Shown piece after piece: positions 5,910 to 7,995 of a stretch of DNA of 7,995 nucleotides (position 1 is the stretch's first letter; the number at the start of each line of letters is the position of its first letter). The stretch spans positions 1 through 7,995 of the forward strand of contig CAKUPI010000073.1 in assembly GCA_934675045.1 (NCBI GenBank), given 5' to 3'. Origin of the DNA: an uncultured Eubacteriales bacterium (GTDB taxonomy: Bacteria > Bacillota > Clostridia > Oscillospirales > Butyricicoccaceae). The notes below the pieces were generated by a model, which did no database searches, was not told the origin of the DNA, and saw only the letters and a list, made by a program, of their open reading frames with translations. Position numbers and translations under genes: made by a program.

Positions 5910-6839
5910 ATGGACGAGACCGAGGAGCTGCTGCGGCACTGCACCCTGTGCCCGCGGCAGTGCGGCGTCGACCGCCGAACGGAAAAGGGCTTTTGCGGCA
6001 TGGGGGCGCAGGTCCGCGCGGCGCGGGCGGCGCTTCACCGGTGGGAGGAGCCGTGCATCAGCGGCGAGCGCGGAACGGGGGCGGTTTTTTTCTCCGGCTG
6101 TACGCTGCGCTGCTGCTTTTGCCAAAACGGCGCGCTGAGCGCCGAGGGCTTCGGGCGGGAGCTTGCGCCCAAGCGGCTGGAGGAAATCTTCCTCGCCTTG
6201 CAGGATGAGGGGGCGCAGAGCCTGTCGCTCATCAGCCCCACCCCCTTTGCGGGGCAGATCGCTGCGGCACTGGAGGCGGTGCGGCCCCGGCTGCGCCTGC
6301 CCGTCGTTTACAACACCGGCGGGTACGAGCGGGTCGAGACGCTGCGCAGGCTGGACGGCCTTGTCGACGTTTACCTGCCCGACCTCAAGTACAAAAGCGC
6401 CGCCCTTTCGGCGCGCTATTCCGCGGCGCCCGACTATTTTGCGCAGGCGTCGCGGGCGCTGGGCGAAATGGTCCGCCAGACCGGCGCGCCCCGGCTGGCG
6501 GCGGACGGCATTTTGCAAAAGGGGACGCTGGTGCGCCATCTGGTGCTGCCCGGCGGCTGGCGCGACTCCGTCGCCGTGTTCGAGTGGCTGGCCGGGGCCT
6601 TCCCGGGCGGACAGGTGCTGGTCAGCCTGATGAACCAGTACACCCCCGCCTTTGTGCGCGGCGATTTCCCCGAGCTGAGGCGGCGCGTCACCACCTTCGA
6701 ATACCGCAAGGTGCTCGAACGCGTGCAGGAGCTGGGCTTTGAGGGATACTGCCAGGACCGTTCGTCGGCCAGCGCCGTCTACACGCCCGATTTTGATTTG
6801 ACGGGTCTTGAACCGAAAGAAAACAGTAAAGGAGAATAA
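5910..6839 (+). CDS. Radical SAM protein, PflX-like (COG1313 type)
   Basis: 309-residue predicted radical SAM enzyme resembling PflX and related pyruvate-formate-lyase-activating-enzyme-like proteins. The 4Fe-4S/SAM motif CxxxCxxC is at Cys64, Cys68 and Cys71 within FFSGCTLRCCFCQN. Before it lies a second cysteine set (CTLCPRQC at 11-18, plus Cys29 in KGFCGMG), which may bind metal or another cluster. Family landmarks follow in order: HRWEEPCISGERGTG (43-57), LISPTPF, VVYNTGGYE, VDVYLPDLKY, VRHLVLPGG, SLMNQYTP and a C-terminal EYRKVLE. The ATG at 5910 fits the family N-terminus; GGGAGAGG (5891-5898) is somewhat distant at 11 nt. It has its own promoter and is followed after 5 bp by a dipeptidase gene. 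The substrate is unknown for this subfamily, and no glycyl radical enzyme is visible here, so a PFL-activating role should not be assumed. Confidence 0.9.
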   Translation: MDETEELLRHCTLCPRQCGVDRRTEKGFCGMGAQVRAARAALHRWEEPCISGERGTGAVFFSGCTLRCCFCQNGALSAEGFGRELAPKRLEEIFLALQDEGAQSLSLISPTPFAGQIAAALEAVRPRLRLPVVYNTGGYERVETLRRLDGLVDVYLPDLKYKSAALSARYSAAPDYFAQASRALGEMVRQTGAPRLAADGILQKGTLVRHLVLPGGWRDSVAVFEWLAGAFPGGQVLVSLMNQYTPAFVRGDFPELRRRVTTFEYRKVLERVQELGFEGYCQDRSSASAVYTPDFDLTGLEPKENSKGE

Positions 6840-6844
6840 GGGCA

Positions 6845-7995
6845 ATGCAGAAAAAGATCGATCAGTGGTTTGCGGAGCACCGCGAGGAAATGGTACAGGA
6901 CATCATGCGCCTTTGCCGCATCCGCAGTGTGCGCGGGGAAAGCAGCGAGGGGCTGCCCTATGGCGAAGGACCCGCCGAGGTGCTGGCCGAGGCGCTGAAA
7001 ATGGCGGGGGACATGGGCTTTTCCACCCGCAACTACGAAAACTACGTCGGAACGGTCGACTACAACGACAGGGAAACCGAGCTTTTGATTCTGGCCCATC
7101 TGGACGTGGTGCCCGAAGGGACCGGCTGGTCGGTCACAGAGCCGTATGAGCCCAAGGTGGTCGACGGAAAGCTGTACGCCCGCGGCTCGGCGGACGACAA
7201 GGGCCCGGCGGTCGCGGCGCTGTACGCCATGCGGGCCCTGCGCGAGCTGGGCGTCACGCTCGGCCGCAACGTCCGGCTGCTGCTCGGCACCGACGAAGAA
7301 CGCGGATCGTCCGACCTCAAGTACTATTTCGCGCGCGAAAAAGCGCCGCGTTACAGCTTTTCGCCCGATGCGAAATACCCGGTCTGCAATGTGGAAAAGG
7401 GCAGCTTCGGCGGCACCTTTACCGCGCAGTGGACGGAGAGCGCCGCGCTGCCGCGCATTGTGTACGCCAGGGGCGGACACACCTCCAACGTCGTTCCGCG
7501 CGACGCCGAGGCGTTGATCGAGGGCCTGCCGGCCGCCGAGGTCGAAAAGGCCGGCCGCGCCTTTGAAGAGAAAACCGGCGCGCGCTTTACCGTCAGCCAG
7601 ACGGAGCAGGGCGTGAAGGTTGATGTTTTGGGCGAGGGCGCGCACGCCTCCACGCCGGAAAAGGGCAACAACGCCGCGCTGGCGCTGGCGGAGATGCTGT
7701 GCGCGCTGCCGCTGGCCCCCTGCGAGGGCCTCGAACGGCTGAAGGCCGTCGCCGAGCTCTTCCCCCATGCCGACGGCGCGGGCAAAGCGGCCGGCGTCGC
7801 GCAGAGCGACGAGATTTCCGGCGCGCTGACCCTCAACATCGGCATTTTCGAGTACGGCCTGACCGGCCTGCGCGGCGTGATTGACAGCCGCGTTCCCGTC
7901 TGCGCCAACGAAGAGAACATGTCCCGCGTGCTGCAGCGCCGCCTGAAGGAGCGGGGGCTGGAGCTGCCGTCGACGGCGATGAAGGCGCCGCATCA
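6845..7995 (+). CDS. M20 family metallodipeptidase (PepV/Sapep type), C-terminus cut off
   Basis: 383 residues visible; the family is about 460-470 long, so roughly the last 80 are beyond the right edge. It is a predicted cytoplasmic dinuclear zinc or manganese dipeptidase cleaving dipeptides such as those with unusual or beta-linked residues. Visible marks are LAHLDVVPEGTGW with metal ligand His85 and catalytic Asp87, ARGSADDKGP with bridging Asp118, GTDEERGSSD with catalytic Glu151 and ligand Glu152, and SFSPDAKYPVCNVEKGSF with ligand Asp175. The lid domain starts around residue 185. The final metal-ligand His of the family would lie in the missing part. The ATG at 6845 is 5 bp after the radical SAM stop, and AAAGGAG (6828-6834) lies at the end of that gene, so the two are cotranscribed and probably coupled. 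A role in using imported peptides is plausible alongside the importer in this window, but they are separate operons. Confidence 0.93.
   Translation, partial: MQKKIDQWFAEHREEMVQDIMRLCRIRSVRGESSEGLPYGEGPAEVLAEALKMAGDMGFSTRNYENYVGTVDYNDRETELLILAHLDVVPEGTGWSVTEPYEPKVVDGKLYARGSADDKGPAVAALYAMRALRELGVTLGRNVRLLLGTDEERGSSDLKYYFAREKAPRYSFSPDAKYPVCNVEKGSFGGTFTAQWTESAALPRIVYARGGHTSNVVPRDAEALIEGLPAAEVEKAGRAFEEKTGARFTVSQTEQGVKVDVLGEGAHASTPEKGNNAALALAEMLCALPLAPCEGLERLKAVAELFPHADGAGKAAGVAQSDEISGALTLNIGIFEYGLTGLRGVIDSRVPVCANEENMSRVLQRRLKERGLELPSTAMKAPH

Noticed and set aside
5277..6845. A 522-codon open frame on the minus strand opposite the radical SAM gene
   Set aside because: Arg/Ala-rich shadow without motifs; it runs across the divergent promoter region and into the nadE coding region in another frame.

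Overview
The window looks like an ordinary chromosomal stretch of a GC-rich anaerobic Firmicute, most likely a clostridial (Oscillospirales-type) gut bacterium. This is inferred from the mix of genes, strong AAGGAGG-type ribosome binding sites, sigma-A-like promoters, and a nitrilase-fused NAD synthetase of the clostridial type. No rRNA, tRNA, CRISPR array or mobile element was found. Gene density is high and the intergenic regions are short.

Left part (1-2100, minus strand): a peptide/nickel-type ABC importer operon, transcribed right to left in the order dppB-like permease, dppC-like permease, lipoprotein substrate-binding protein. The last gene is cut by the window edge. A well-formed promoter (TTGATA, 17 bp, TAGAAT) lies upstream. 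Diverging from the operon is a TetR-family regulator (2339-2971) with its own promoter. The AT-rich interval between them holds two copies of a TTTTGnnCAAAA-like palindrome 44 bp apart in inverted orientation, and a separate 10-bp palindrome inside the transporter promoter. The regulator plausibly controls itself and perhaps the importer.

Centre (2971-5698, minus strand): a two-gene operon, nadE then xth (exodeoxyribonuclease III), ends in a strong rho-independent terminator that touches the stop codon of the convergent tetR gene. The NAD synthetase has an intact C-terminal synthetase domain. Its N-terminal glutamine amidohydrolase domain carries Gly where the family has its nucleophilic Cys, together with several other active-site changes. 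This is the most notable observation in the window.

Right part (5699-7995): a compact divergent promoter region in which the -35 boxes of nadE and of the rightward operon overlap face to face. The rightward operon encodes a PflX-like (COG1313-type) radical SAM protein and, 5 bp later, a PepV/Sapep-type M20 metallodipeptidase truncated by the window end. Together, the window joins peptide uptake and dipeptide hydrolysis with NAD synthesis, DNA repair and an uncharacterised radical SAM enzyme. I see no clear new multi-gene system.
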